Source of the DNA: Martinezella rhizogenes
GTDB taxonomy: Bacteria; Pseudomonadota; Alphaproteobacteria; Rhizobiales; Rhizobiaceae
DNA: 64,000 nt
NCBI RefSeq assembly: GCF_007002745.1
Contig: NZ_SGNY01000009.1
Coordinates: 62,001-126,000, forward strand
Reading direction: 5' to 3'
Shown here: in pieces, positions 19,093 through 28,051 of the stretch
Numbering within the stretch: position 1 is the stretch's first letter
Layout: each line of letters begins with the position of its first letter
Position numbers and translations under genes: made by a program
Notes under the pieces: generated by a model
What the model was told of the DNA's origin: nothing
The model's input: only the letters and a program-made list of their open reading frames with translations
The model's database searches: none

Positions 19093-20280
19093 TCAGCCGC
19101 AAGCTCCCGCTGCATCAACTCCGGGCGCACGCATGAAGGGCAGGAAGCCCTGAAGCCAGACCCCGAAACTTGCCGCCCACAGGATAGCACTGAGGCCGTG
19201 ATGATAGGGTGACAGGAATGCTGCGAAATTGAATTCCGGCAGGATGCGGATCAGCCCGGCCGCCACCATCAAGGCGGCGGCACCATGCGCCTGCCACGGC
19301 AGATGCGTCAGGTTGCGTCCGGTGTGCCGCAGCCCGGCGATGATGAACACGGCCATGATGGCGCAGCCAAGTGCGCCCACCGACAACAGGTGCAGGCCAG
19401 CGGCGGGCGTGACGGAAAAACCGAGCCGCACCGCCCCGAGCGCCAGAAAACCCGCACCGGCAAAGGTATTGCCGAGGCCGAGCAGCAGCACCTCGGTCTT
19501 GAAGACGGCACACCCGATGAACCACTCTGCCAGTCGGTCAAAAAACGCCGCACCGGCCGCAAGCGCCAACCAGGCGCAGACATCGCTTTCCGGAAAGAAG
19601 AGTTTCGCCACTATGTAAAGCGTCACCATGGCGCCCGCCATGTGCTGGCGGCCGGGATGGGGCCGGTAAGGCGTGGTCTCGCCGCTCGGATCGAGCGCCA
19701 GATTGATGACGACCACATTGATGCGCGCTGCCGAGAGCGAAAACAGCACGGTAAAGATGCATAGCGCCGCCTCCAGACAGCGGGCTGCGAGTTCCAGATC
19801 ACCGATCCACCAGGCATAGCGCACGCCGGTCTCCATCGCCGCAAACAGAATGAGCCAGACGAGGAACGCCAGATGTTTCGTCGTTCGCCGCACGAGCATC
19901 GCCTTGCCGATAAGGACGGAGAGCGCGAGTAGAAACGCCAGATCAAAAAAGCCCGCCAGCAGGCTCCACCCATCGGCCCCCACGAAACCGATCAGGCGGC
20001 CCGGCAGCCAGAGACCGGCAAAATAAACAAGTGTGCGACCCGCCGCCGCTTTCGTATCGGTCCATTCAGGCACTGCCGAGCCGAGAAAACCCGCGAGCGC
20101 CATGCCATAGGTGCCGAAAATCATCTCATGGGCATGCCATTGCGAGGGCGGAACGGCATCGGCAAAAGGTAAGGCGTAGCCGCCGATGACGACCCACAAG
20201 AACGGCCAGATCGCGCCATGCAGGGCGGCCAAAGGGAAAAACAGCCGCAGGGCTTCCGAAAGGATTGGTGGCTGTCTCAT
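19093..20280 (-). CDS. nnrS: NnrS family heme-copper membrane protein (copy 1)
   Basis: The 395-residue protein has about twelve hydrophobic segments and the NnrS pattern: WHAHEMIFGTYG near residue 48, and conserved histidines further on. NnrS proteins bind heme and copper in the inner membrane and help cells withstand nitric oxide; the exact action is unsettled. Its ATG overlaps the stop of the ABC ATPase gene (ATGA), so it is co-translated with the TonB/ABC uptake genes. A second, longer copy lies at 38318-39550. Confidence 0.88.
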   Translation of the reverse strand: MRQPPILSEALRLFFPLAALHGAIWPFLWVVIGGYALPFADAVPPSQWHAHEMIFGTYGMALAGFLGSAVPEWTDTKAAAGRTLVYFAGLWLPGRLIGFVGADGWSLLAGFFDLAFLLALSVLIGKAMLVRRTTKHLAFLVWLILFAAMETGVRYAWWIGDLELAARCLEAALCIFTVLFSLSAARINVVVINLALDPSGETTPYRPHPGRQHMAGAMVTLYIVAKLFFPESDVCAWLALAAGAAFFDRLAEWFIGCAVFKTEVLLLGLGNTFAGAGFLALGAVRLGFSVTPAAGLHLLSVGALGCAIMAVFIIAGLRHTGRNLTHLPWQAHGAAALMVAAGLIRILPEFNFAAFLSPYHHGLSAILWAASFGVWLQGFLPFMRAPGVDAAGACG

Positions 20281-21029
20281 CGCATCCGCTCCTTTGCCGA
20301 AAACAATTCGGCGAAAGCCGGGCTCTCGGACAGGAATTCCACTTCGTCGAACACTGCGCGCGCCATGCGCCGCCCCGGCGAACCGGCCGGAGTATGTGCG
20401 GCAACAACGCGGCCATCGACGCCTGAGAGCACGATCAGCCTGTCGGCCACCAACAGCGCTTCATGAAGATCATGCGTGACGAGAAGCGTGGAGAAACCAC
20501 GCCGACGAGCGGCATCCACGAGAAGTTCCTGCAAATGCCGGCGCAGGCCGACATCAACAGCACTGAAGGGTTCGTCCAGAAACAGCATGTCCGGCTCAAC
20601 CGCGAGCGCCCGCGCCACCCCGGCACGCTGGCGCATGCCGCCGGAAAGCTCGACCGGATATTTGTGAAAATCCGTCTCTTCCAGACCAACTTCCAGGGCA
20701 AACTGCCCGGCTGTTTCCCGCCGCTGCCGTTTCGGCATGCCCGCGGCAGCGAGACCATAGGCGATATTGTCGATCAACGTCATCCAAGGCAGCAATCGCG
20801 GCTCCTGAAACACCAGGCCCTGCCTGCGGTAATTGCGCCGCACTCGGCCGCGAACGGGATCGATGATACCCGCCGCAATCTGCAAAATCGTTGTCTTGCC
20901 GCTGCCGGAGGGACCGAGCAGGGCCACGGTTTCCCCCGGTGCGATGCGGAGATCGAAATTCTCGAACAGACTGCGGCCGAGAAAGGCGTGGCCGACATGC
21001 TCGAAACTCAAGGCGGAATGGTCGCTCAT
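20277..21029 (-). CDS. ABC transporter ATPase (nitrate/sulfonate/taurine type)
   Basis: The 250-residue ATPase shows Walker A GPSGSGKTT, Q-loop FQEPRLLPW, signature LSGGMRQR, Walker B MLFLDEPFSAVD and the switch histidine in LVTHDLHE. It is closest in style to SsuB/TauB ATPases. The ATG at 21029 overlaps the permease stop (ATGA); a longer start at 21044 is less likely. With the permease and binding protein it forms a complete importer. Substrate is unknown; the context is denitrification rather than sulfur use. Confidence 0.88.
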   Translation of the reverse strand: MSDHSALSFEHVGHAFLGRSLFENFDLRIAPGETVALLGPSGSGKTTILQIAAGIIDPVRGRVRRNYRRQGLVFQEPRLLPWMTLIDNIAYGLAAAGMPKRQRRETAGQFALEVGLEETDFHKYPVELSGGMRQRAGVARALAVEPDMLFLDEPFSAVDVGLRRHLQELLVDAARRRGFSTLLVTHDLHEALLVADRLIVLSGVDGRVVAAHTPAGSPGRRMARAVFDEVEFLSESPAFAELFSAKERMR

Positions 21030-21835
21030 CGTTTGACACCCCATGGCAGTCCGGCGGCGCGCCAGCGTTCCAGCGCTTCGCGCAGCAGATGCAGCAGGCC
21101 GTAATCGGTGATGAGCGCCAGCGCGACGGTGATAGTGAGCCAGGCGCTCACCTGCGCGATATCGAACAGCGCCCGTGCGGTGGCCAGTTCACCGCCGATG
21201 CCGCCGGAATTCGACAGAAGCTCGGCCATGACAGTTACTTTCCAGGCGCTTCCGGCCGTGGTCGTCCAAGCCGGGAAGAGATAGGAAAGCACATGCGGCA
21301 TAGTGACGGTGCGCAGCCGATAAAACCACGAAGCGCCAAAGGCCTGCGCCATCACCTCCAGCTGACGGTCGCGCTTGGCCACTCCTTCCAGCGCGCCCGC
21401 GAAGGAAACGGGCGCCGAGGCAATGACAACGGTCATGACGGCCGTGCCGCCCGACGAGCCGAACCAGATCAGCGCCAGCACAATCCAGCCGATGGGCGGC
21501 ACGCCGAGCAGGACGGTGACGACAGGCTTCATCAGCCGCATGGCAGCGAATGAATAGCCTGCCAGTAGGCCTGCAACCGTTCCGATGCCGGCGGCAATGG
21601 CAAAACCGGTCAATGCCCTGATGGCGCTTTGCGACAGGATGGCGAAGAAATCCGGCCGCGCCGCCAGAAGCCCGATTGCCGCGAAAGTCTCACCCGGCGA
21701 GGGCAATATGAAGGAGCCGTAAATCTCATGTCCGGCCTGCCAGGCGGCGAGAAAACAGAAAATGCCGGAAAGCCCCGCCCAGCCCGCCCAAAGATAGCGA
21801 CCGGTCCAGCCAAGACTTTCAAGAATGCGGTTCAT
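21026..21835 (-). CDS. ABC transporter permease (SsuC/TauC type)
   Basis: The 269-residue protein has about six membrane helices and the permease motif region EGVAKRDRQLEVMAQAFGA with the coupling helix seen in SsuC-like permeases. It sits between the binding protein and ATPase genes. Spacing to the upstream gene is 5 bases, and it overlaps the ATPase by 4. Substrate cannot be assigned. Confidence 0.86.
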   Translation of the reverse strand: MNRILESLGWTGRYLWAGWAGLSGIFCFLAAWQAGHEIYGSFILPSPGETFAAIGLLAARPDFFAILSQSAIRALTGFAIAAGIGTVAGLLAGYSFAAMRLMKPVVTVLLGVPPIGWIVLALIWFGSSGGTAVMTVVIASAPVSFAGALEGVAKRDRQLEVMAQAFGASWFYRLRTVTMPHVLSYLFPAWTTTAGSAWKVTVMAELLSNSGGIGGELATARALFDIAQVSAWLTITVALALITDYGLLHLLREALERWRAAGLPWGVKR

Positions 21836-21840
21836 GCCCG

Positions 21841-22824
21841 CTACACCAGATAAAAGCCATCATCCGGCCGCCGGCCACCGATGATCGCCGGGTCGGCCTT
21901 GGCGAGTTCGTCGTAAAATGCCTCGAGATCGGCGCGTGCCGCACTCGCCTTCAATGCCGACAAATGGCTTGTCGGGAAGGAGGCGGTGATGATTTCCAGC
22001 GGGAAACCGAGAGCATCGGCCGCGGCGGCGGCCGCCGTTTGCGGGTCAGCTGTGGCACTGGCAAGTGCCGCTTCCATGCCTGCCTGCAAAGCCTCTATAC
22101 CCGCCTTGCCGAGCTTTTGCTGAACCTGCGACGTCAGGGCGAGGCCCGCCTGCGGGATTTCCGGCTTGCCCGCCACCTTTGCCCATTCCTTCTGGACATC
22201 GATGGTGCGGTGAACGGTCATGAAAAACGACTTTGCCTTGATCAGCACAGCGGTCGCGGCCGGTTCGCTCAGCAGGGCCGCATCTACCCGCCCCGTCAGC
22301 AGCAATTGCACGGCTTCCGGTGGCGAAGCGGCATATTCCAGCTTGATATCGCCGGGCTTCAAGCCTTTTTCAGCGACCAGCCGGCGCAGAACGAAATCGG
22401 GCATGTCGTTCTTGAACGGCAGAGCCAGCGTCTTGCCGGAAAGGCTTTCGAGTGACGTCAGCGTCTCGTCCTTCGACACAATGTAGAGCAGACCCGTTGT
22501 CAGCACGTTCAAAAGCCCAAGGCCGAGGCCGCGATTATGGAGATTGGCAGCGCCGTAACTCGGCATCACCACCGCTCCCATGGAGCCGGAGGCGACGGCG
22601 GCGCGCATTTCATCCGGCGTTTTCCATGCCTTGAAGACGGCCCCAGGCGCGACATCCTTCAGGAAACCGCCTTTTACGGCATGCGCCAGAACCGCCGAAG
22701 GTGCTGCGGGCGGACCGTAAAAGACAAGCGGAGCTTCTGCTTTCAAAATCGACGGCGCAGCAAGGCCCGCAACGGTCAGCCCGGAAAGCAGCGACAGCGC
22801 CCGGCGTCGTGTGTAACTCGTCAT
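21841..22824 (-). CDS. ABC transporter substrate-binding protein (NMT1/SsuA-like)
   Basis: The 327-residue protein begins MTSYTRRRALSLLSG, a Tat-like signal, with export expected after SILKAEA. The fold resembles the NMT1/THI5/SsuA group that binds small organic acids, sulfonates, or thiamine precursors. The ATG at 22824 has AAAGGA upstream; a longer open frame to 23046 lacks a signal peptide and runs into the TonB receptor gene. Its partner, a TonB receptor just upstream, suggests the ligand is too large or too rare for porins. The ligand is unknown. Confidence 0.84.
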   Translation of the reverse strand: MTSYTRRRALSLLSGLTVAGLAAPSILKAEAPLVFYGPPAAPSAVLAHAVKGGFLKDVAPGAVFKAWKTPDEMRAAVASGSMGAVVMPSYGAANLHNRGLGLGLLNVLTTGLLYIVSKDETLTSLESLSGKTLALPFKNDMPDFVLRRLVAEKGLKPGDIKLEYAASPPEAVQLLLTGRVDAALLSEPAATAVLIKAKSFFMTVHRTIDVQKEWAKVAGKPEIPQAGLALTSQVQQKLGKAGIEALQAGMEAALASATADPQTAAAAAADALGFPLEIITASFPTSHLSALKASAARADLEAFYDELAKADPAIIGGRRPDDGFYLV

Positions 22825-22843
22825 GATCAGATCCTTTCCGCGT

Positions 22844-24997
22844 TCAGAAACGCGCCTTGATACCGGCATAAAATCCGCGCCCGTCGCCCGGCAGATAGAC
22901 CGCCTGACCGGCGCTTGCCTGGTCGAGAATGAGTGTGGATGAGGCGTAGGTCTTGTCGAAGACGTTGGTGACTGCGCCGTAGATCGAGAACCTGTCATTG
23001 ACGCGATATTCAGTCTTGAGATCGACCACGGCATAGGGATCGGCATACATCGTATTCATGTTGTCGACCGGGGTCCTGGACGGCACCCATTGCAGCACCG
23101 CGCCGATATCCCATTGTTCGAAAATGGCATATTGCAGGGCGAGGTTGACGACATGGCGCGGCGCGCCGGCCAGTCGGTTGTCACCGCGCACCGGATCGTC
23201 GCGGAAGCGGAAATCCTGCAACACATAGGCCAGGCGAGCGGTCAGACCATCCAGCACCTCGCCGGAAACGCCAAGCTCCAGACCGGCATGCACGGTTTCA
23301 TCCGCGTTGAAAGCGGAGAGCAGCGAACCGCTCGTGTCGCGCAGGCTCAACAATTCGTTCTCCACCCAGGAGTAATAGGCGGTGGCGTCGATATTCCACG
23401 AGCCGCGCTCGCCGCGCCAGCCGACCTCGACCGTGGTCGCCGTCTGCGCCTCAAGATCGGGCGTCGAAAAGCCGGTGGGCGATGCATTCGGCGTGCCGCC
23501 GGTGGTGCCGAGAAGATCGTCATGGGTCGGCGGTTCGAAACTGCGGCTAACGGCGGCAAACAGCATGTTGTTATCGTCCGGGCGCCAGCTGATACCGAGT
23601 GCCGGAGACCAGCCGCTGTAGCTGTGCTCATAGCTCGTATCCGCCGCAGCCACGGCAGAGGCGGCCGCGCCACCCGGTCCGAAGCTCAGCCTAGGACGAG
23701 TAGCAGCCTGCCAGAGATCATCATTGTCACGGGTGGCATGGGTGTAGGAAAGCGATGGCGACAGCGTCACCGTTTCGGAAAGCGGAATATTCAGCCCCGC
23801 ATTCAAAGACAGCGTCGAAGCATCCAGATCGTTGCTGGAAAAGGCCGGACCATCACCCCCTGCCCGGTTGATGTGATAGGTCCGTTCCGCCGAACCAACG
23901 GTATAGAGCGCCGAAGCTTCGAAAAGCGGCAGCAGGGCTTCGGCATCGGGCTGGTAGGCATAACGCAGCAGCCCCGTCACATCGCCGCCATCCGTGCGTC
24001 GAACGCCGCTTGAGACCGGGAACCGGAACATATCCCTGGTGTAGGTGTAACCCAATCCGATATCGAAGAGATGATCGCCGAGTTCGATCGAGCTGCGCGA
24101 GCCGATGACGAACTGGCTGGCCTCCCGGCGTGGCTTGTCACGCATCACATTCGGGCCGAGGCTGGTTGGCAGGCCCGGCGAAACCTGTCTGGGATCAGCA
24201 TCCATGGCGCTTTTCGTCAGGGGTCCCGCCACGTCAAAACCCAGATCGGTATAGCTGGCAAAAACCCGCGTCTTGACGGCGTCCGACACCTCCGCCTCGA
24301 TCACCCCGCCGACACTTACCCGGCGGGAATCATTATAGACGCGATAACCGTCGCGACGGCTGACATCGGCATAAAAACCGGCAGCGAAGCGATCTGCATC
24401 AAAACCAGTGCGCAGCGAGGCATCTGCCTGACCGAAACTGCCGCCGCCGGCAGAAATGCTGGTTCCCTTCTCCACCGGCGAAGCAAAATTGATCGCCCCG
24501 CCCAGAACGCTGGCCCCCAGCCGGTTGGCGGTGTAACCGCGGTAAATTTCGATAAGGCTGGCCTGACCGGGGTTGGCGAGCCCGACGATATAGGAACCAT
24601 CGGCACGGTTGATCGGCAACCCGTCCTTCAGCACCAGAACCCCGCGTTCGACCGGGTTCTGCTGCAACCCGGAGCCCCTGATCTGAATGCGCGGCTGGTC
24701 ATTGCCGCCGAAAAAGCGCTGCACCACCACGCCGGGCGCCGAAGCAAGCGCATCTGCAAGCGTCGGCACGGCCTTCGAGGTCTGGTCCTGCGGCTGGAGT
24801 GCGGAGACACCACCCGGAATGGCCTTCAGACGCTTGCGCGCCTGCTCCATGCCATCCGCCCATCTCGCCCCCTCAACCGTGATCGTCTCCAGAACCGTGG
24901 TCGAGCCCGGTGTGGCCGATTGCGCAAGCGCAACACCGGAAACACCTGCCATCAAACCCGTTGTTATCGTGAAAAACCCCGCCTTCAGCACCCGCAT
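22844..24997 (-). CDS. TonB-dependent outer-membrane receptor
   Basis: The 717-residue protein has a signal peptide (to about ALAQ), a TonB-box-like ETITVEGA, a plug domain (about 50-170: GVVVQRFFGGNDQPRIQIRG) and a beta-barrel ending in GFYAGIKARF. Such receptors import metal chelates, heme, cobalamin or sugars using TonB. It is the first gene of an operon running into an SsuA-type ABC importer and nnrS. An FNR/NnrR-type box lies about 70 bases upstream. The link to denitrification suggests a metal complex or cofactor needed in low oxygen, but no substrate motif is visible. Confidence 0.9.
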   Translation of the reverse strand: MRVLKAGFFTITTGLMAGVSGVALAQSATPGSTTVLETITVEGARWADGMEQARKRLKAIPGGVSALQPQDQTSKAVPTLADALASAPGVVVQRFFGGNDQPRIQIRGSGLQQNPVERGVLVLKDGLPINRADGSYIVGLANPGQASLIEIYRGYTANRLGASVLGGAINFASPVEKGTSISAGGGSFGQADASLRTGFDADRFAAGFYADVSRRDGYRVYNDSRRVSVGGVIEAEVSDAVKTRVFASYTDLGFDVAGPLTKSAMDADPRQVSPGLPTSLGPNVMRDKPRREASQFVIGSRSSIELGDHLFDIGLGYTYTRDMFRFPVSSGVRRTDGGDVTGLLRYAYQPDAEALLPLFEASALYTVGSAERTYHINRAGGDGPAFSSNDLDASTLSLNAGLNIPLSETVTLSPSLSYTHATRDNDDLWQAATRPRLSFGPGGAAASAVAAADTSYEHSYSGWSPALGISWRPDDNNMLFAAVSRSFEPPTHDDLLGTTGGTPNASPTGFSTPDLEAQTATTVEVGWRGERGSWNIDATAYYSWVENELLSLRDTSGSLLSAFNADETVHAGLELGVSGEVLDGLTARLAYVLQDFRFRDDPVRGDNRLAGAPRHVVNLALQYAIFEQWDIGAVLQWVPSRTPVDNMNTMYADPYAVVDLKTEYRVNDRFSIYGAVTNVFDKTYASSTLILDQASAGQAVYLPGDGRGFYAGIKARF

Positions 24998-25059
24998 ATG
25001 CCACCCCTTCAGTCATAACCTGCGTGTACCGGGGATGACATTTTGCAAGAAAGGCCTCT

Positions 25060-25073
25060 TTGCGCTGGATCAA
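25060..25073 (-). promoter_or_regulatory. FNR/NnrR-type box upstream of the TonB receptor operon
   Basis: TTGCGCTGGATCAA keeps TTG-N8-CAA, mixing an NnrR-like half (TTGCG) and an FNR-like half (ATCAA). Its centre is about 69 bases from the receptor ATG, a good place for activation. Confidence 0.65.
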
Positions 25074-25094
25074 ACAACACCAAAAACATGAGTT

Positions 25095-25478
25095 TTATTT
25101 ACATGTTTTAAGAGACAGGGCGTCGCGCAGGATTCGCGATCCTTCCTGAGCGGCGGCGGCGATGTCGAGAAACATCAGGCTCGCCGTTTCGACGATGCCT
25201 TCATCGACCGTATCGTCCTCGGCAAAATCCGCCAGCATCTCGGTCAGAAGCCCGATCTTGCGCCGCTCTTCGCGGGCGGCGGCCAGAAGCTTGACGATAT
25301 TGCGCTGGCGCTCGAAATCCTCAAGCTCGCGCAAGGCCTCATGGACCTTGTCACGGCAGCCGCAATCGAGTGCGCTCTGCAAAACCACGTTGCGCACCAG
25401 ATGGATCGCAGCAGCGATATCCGCCCCGCCCGGCGCTGCCACAGGCAGCGATTGCGGCTCTTGCCTGTTCATCGTCAT
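25095..25478 (-). CDS. Conserved-looking protein of unknown function at the end of the ubi operon
   Basis: The protein has 127 residues, is probably cytosolic and mostly helical, with DCGCRDK near residue 38 and a cysteine near the end (LKTCK). The ATG overlaps the ubiV stop (ATGA), so it is translated together with ubiT-ubiU-ubiV. I do not recognise the family. Position suggests a role with oxygen-independent ubiquinone synthesis or a related anaerobic process; the cysteines could bind a metal or iron-sulfur centre, but this is inference. Confidence 0.75.
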   Translation of the reverse strand: MTMNRQEPQSLPVAAPGGADIAAAIHLVRNVVLQSALDCGCRDKVHEALRELEDFERQRNIVKLLAAAREERRKIGLLTEMLADFAEDDTVDEGIVETASLMFLDIAAAAQEGSRILRDALSLKTCK

Positions 25479-26422
25479 GCATTCACCCCATGCGCCGTAT
25501 TGCGGGCGCGGGCGATCCAGGCCGCCCCTTCCTGCCCGTGGTGGAAACCATTGGAAAAAGGCACGTCCGGATAGATTTGCCCGAGATGTGCAAGACCATC
25601 TGTCGCATCCCGCCTGCCGGCCAGAACATCGTCATGGATCTGCGCCACCGCCACCATGTCGCAATCCTGTGGTGACAGCCGGAATCGGGCGATGCCAGCG
25701 GCCGCCAGATCCTGCAATTCGCCAAGCAGCGACTGGCAGGTGTGCGACACCGTCTGTACGCCGTTCAGCGCCAGAAACGACTGCCGGTCAAGCGTGCGCA
25801 CCGGTAATCCATCCGGGTCGTCACCGCAGACGAACTGGCAATTATCCTTGATATTGCCCTTGGCGCGAGCATGGGCGCAGCGTGCGGAAATGGCGAGCGG
25901 CAGGCGGCCGAAGGCGAAGACTTCGAAGTCCACATCCGGTGTTTCCGCCACGATGCGCTCCACCGAGGTCACCGGCAGTTCCGGCGGCAGGCAGATGGCG
26001 CTTGCCCCACGCGAGGCGAGCAACCGCGCGGTGGCGGCATTATAGACATTCACCATCGGCCCGACGACATGCGGCGTGCCGTGCAACATGCCGAGCGCGG
26101 AAAGATCGTTCGCCTCGACCGGATAGGGGCTATCGGCGATCAAGCCGCGCAGCTGGCGGCTTTCGCGCTCCAGCGTCACCAGTGAAAGCGTCGAGAGGAT
26201 CACCTGCTTTCCGGCACTCTCCAGCCGCTCGATCACCTCGGCCAGATGCGGTTCGGTAAAATGAAACCGTTTGGAACAGACGGTTTCGCCGAGATAGACA
26301 TGACTGACGGGCGCTTCATCGGCGATGCGGAAGTAAAAATCGCGCCATTTTTCGCCCTGCCAGAGATAGAGGACCGGGCCAAGCGCCAATGTGGCCTTTG
26401 CTGTGTGTGCCATCGCCATCAT
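25475..26422 (-). CDS. ubiV: UbiV, oxygen-independent ubiquinone hydroxylation factor
   Basis: The 315-residue U32-family protein carries the four cysteines expected for a 4Fe-4S centre: YLGETVCSKR, then SARCAHARA and NCQFVCGD. In known systems UbiU and UbiV form a complex that hydroxylates the ubiquinone ring without oxygen. The ATG at 26422 overlaps the ubiU stop; GGAG sits directly before it, so the ATG at 26413 (MAHTAKATL), 9 bases after that site, may be the real start. It belongs to ubiTUV. Confidence 0.9.
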   Translation of the reverse strand: MMAMAHTAKATLALGPVLYLWQGEKWRDFYFRIADEAPVSHVYLGETVCSKRFHFTEPHLAEVIERLESAGKQVILSTLSLVTLERESRQLRGLIADSPYPVEANDLSALGMLHGTPHVVGPMVNVYNAATARLLASRGASAICLPPELPVTSVERIVAETPDVDFEVFAFGRLPLAISARCAHARAKGNIKDNCQFVCGDDPDGLPVRTLDRQSFLALNGVQTVSHTCQSLLGELQDLAAAGIARFRLSPQDCDMVAVAQIHDDVLAGRRDATDGLAHLGQIYPDVPFSNGFHHGQEGAAWIARARNTAHGVNA

Positions 26423-27396
26423 CTCCAGCGTTTCTCATAAGCGCCGACAGTTGTGCGCTGGCCTTCGCTTAACAGTCGCAGGCGTGAGAGCAGCCTTCCC
26501 CGCTCTTCGGCACTGGCGGCCAGCGCCCGGTGCAGGGTGGAAACCACTTCCGCCACATAGGCCTTGCCGCGCTGGCGGCCCTCGATCTTCAGCGCGCTGA
26601 CCCCCGCTTCGCGCAGCGCATCGATCTGGTCCATCACATCAAGCGACACCGGGTCCTCAAAGGCATAGGACTTGTCATCGGCAATCTCGAAACGGCCCTT
26701 GCAGAGCGTCGGATAACCCGCTGCTTCGCCTTCCGGAAAGCGGTTGATGGTATAGTCGCCGAGTTCAGACACCAGCTCCTGCCCGTCCTGCCGATAACGC
26801 ACATGGCTTGCTGGCGAGCAGACGCCGTTCATGTTGGGTGATTTTCCAGTGGCGTAAGACGACAGCGAGCAGCGCCCCTCCGCCATGACGCAGAGGCCGC
26901 CAAATACGAAGATTTCGATCTCGCAGCGGATTTGCCGCGCCAGCCGGGCGATGTCGGAAATCGTCAGCGTGCGCGGCAGCACCACACGTTTCGCACCGAA
27001 GGCATCGACGAGAAAGTTCACAGCGTCCGCATTGGAGGCGGAGGCCTGCACGGAGACATGGATGCGCTGCTGCGGGTGGTGTTCCGCCACATGCGCCATC
27101 AGACCGAAATCGGCAAGGATCAGCGCATCCGCCCCCGCCTTCACGGCATCGGCCGCACCGCGATACCAGATATCCTCATTGCCCGCGCGCATGAAGGTGT
27201 TGAGCGCGACGAAAGTCTGGACGCCGCGCTTCTTCGCATAGGCGATGGCTTCGGCAAGCTCTTCGCGGGAAAAATTTAGACCGGGAAAATTGCGGGCATT
27301 GGTTTCATCGCGAAAGCCGCAATAGACGGCATCCGCGCCGGCATCGACGGCCTCGCGGAAGGCGGCGGGCGTTCCCGCAGGACAGATCAGCTCCAT
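26419..27396 (-). CDS. ubiU: UbiU, oxygen-independent ubiquinone hydroxylation factor
   Basis: The 325-residue U32-family protein begins MELICPAGTPAAFREA and has the iron-sulfur cysteines in FGGLCVMAEGRCSLSS, MNGVCSP and YPTLCKGRF. It works with UbiV in anaerobic ring hydroxylation, making ubiquinone when denitrification replaces oxygen respiration. GGAGGTG precedes the ATG. It overlaps ubiT by 10 bases and ubiV by 4. Confidence 0.92.
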   Translation of the reverse strand: MELICPAGTPAAFREAVDAGADAVYCGFRDETNARNFPGLNFSREELAEAIAYAKKRGVQTFVALNTFMRAGNEDIWYRGAADAVKAGADALILADFGLMAHVAEHHPQQRIHVSVQASASNADAVNFLVDAFGAKRVVLPRTLTISDIARLARQIRCEIEIFVFGGLCVMAEGRCSLSSYATGKSPNMNGVCSPASHVRYRQDGQELVSELGDYTINRFPEGEAAGYPTLCKGRFEIADDKSYAFEDPVSLDVMDQIDALREAGVSALKIEGRQRGKAYVAEVVSTLHRALAASAEERGRLLSRLRLLSEGQRTTVGAYEKRWR

Positions 27397-27902
27397 GCCG
27401 CACCTCCACGCGTTTCGGATAGAACATGGCCGCGCAGGCGGTTTGCAAGGCCCGTTACGGCAGGCGCGAAAGGCCCGGCAACGGCACCGAGATCGCGCGG
27501 CAGATCAATGCTGCTGTCATCGAGCGCATTGCGCAGTGCCAGCATCGCCTCCATGTCGCCGGTCACGCTGAGATCCCGCGAAAAGAACAGCGCATCGGCA
27601 TCCTGCCGCCCCTCCATCAGCGCCAGCAGCATGAAAAGCGGCCCCTTCACCGCTGCATCCGCCTTCGGCAGGCCGCCCTTGCGGCTGACGGTGATGGCGG
27701 GACGCGCCGGCTCGACCATGAAGGCGAAGGGCAGATCGACCGGCAGGAAGGCATAGCGTTTGCCGCTATGCTCACCGAGCCGGCCGAACATATCCGGGTG
27801 CCGCTTCATGATCTGCGCCAGTATCGCCGCCGTCGCTCGCTGCACCACGGCAAGGGGTAGAAAATTCATGGGGGTAGCGATGGCGGCGGGAAACGGTCTC
27901 AT
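27387..27902 (-). CDS. ubiT: UbiT, SCP2-domain lipid-binding protein for anaerobic ubiquinone synthesis
   Basis: The 171-residue protein is of the SCP2 type, which binds isoprenoid lipids; the region FAFMVEPARPAITVSR and the acidic DALFFSRDLSVTGD match UbiT. It is thought to carry ubiquinone intermediates in the oxygen-independent pathway. It is the first gene of ubiT-ubiU-ubiV, with AGGA before the ATG and an FNR/NnrR-type box centred about 66 bases upstream. Confidence 0.88.
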   Translation of the reverse strand: MRPFPAAIATPMNFLPLAVVQRATAAILAQIMKRHPDMFGRLGEHSGKRYAFLPVDLPFAFMVEPARPAITVSRKGGLPKADAAVKGPLFMLLALMEGRQDADALFFSRDLSVTGDMEAMLALRNALDDSSIDLPRDLGAVAGPFAPAVTGLANRLRGHVLSETRGGAAWS

Positions 27903-27961
27903 AAATGGTCCTGTCAGGTCAGTTGCGGACAGGACCCTATCCGCAGCGCGCCGACACCGGT

Positions 27962-27975
27962 TTGAGCGAACGCAA
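27962..27975. promoter_or_regulatory. FNR/NnrR-type box between ubiT and the DUF488 gene
   Basis: TTGAGCGAACGCAA keeps TTG-N8-CAA. The centre is about 66 bases from the ubiT ATG and 84 from the DUF488 ATG, so it could serve either divergent promoter. An inverted repeat TGCGGA...TCCGCA sits beside it at about 27922-27943. Confidence 0.55.
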
Positions 27976-28051
27976 AGACAGAGAGATTTTCGGGTGCAGC
28001 TTCACAAAAGCCGCTATAAATCATTCACTTGCGAAGCGAAGGAGGCCGCCC

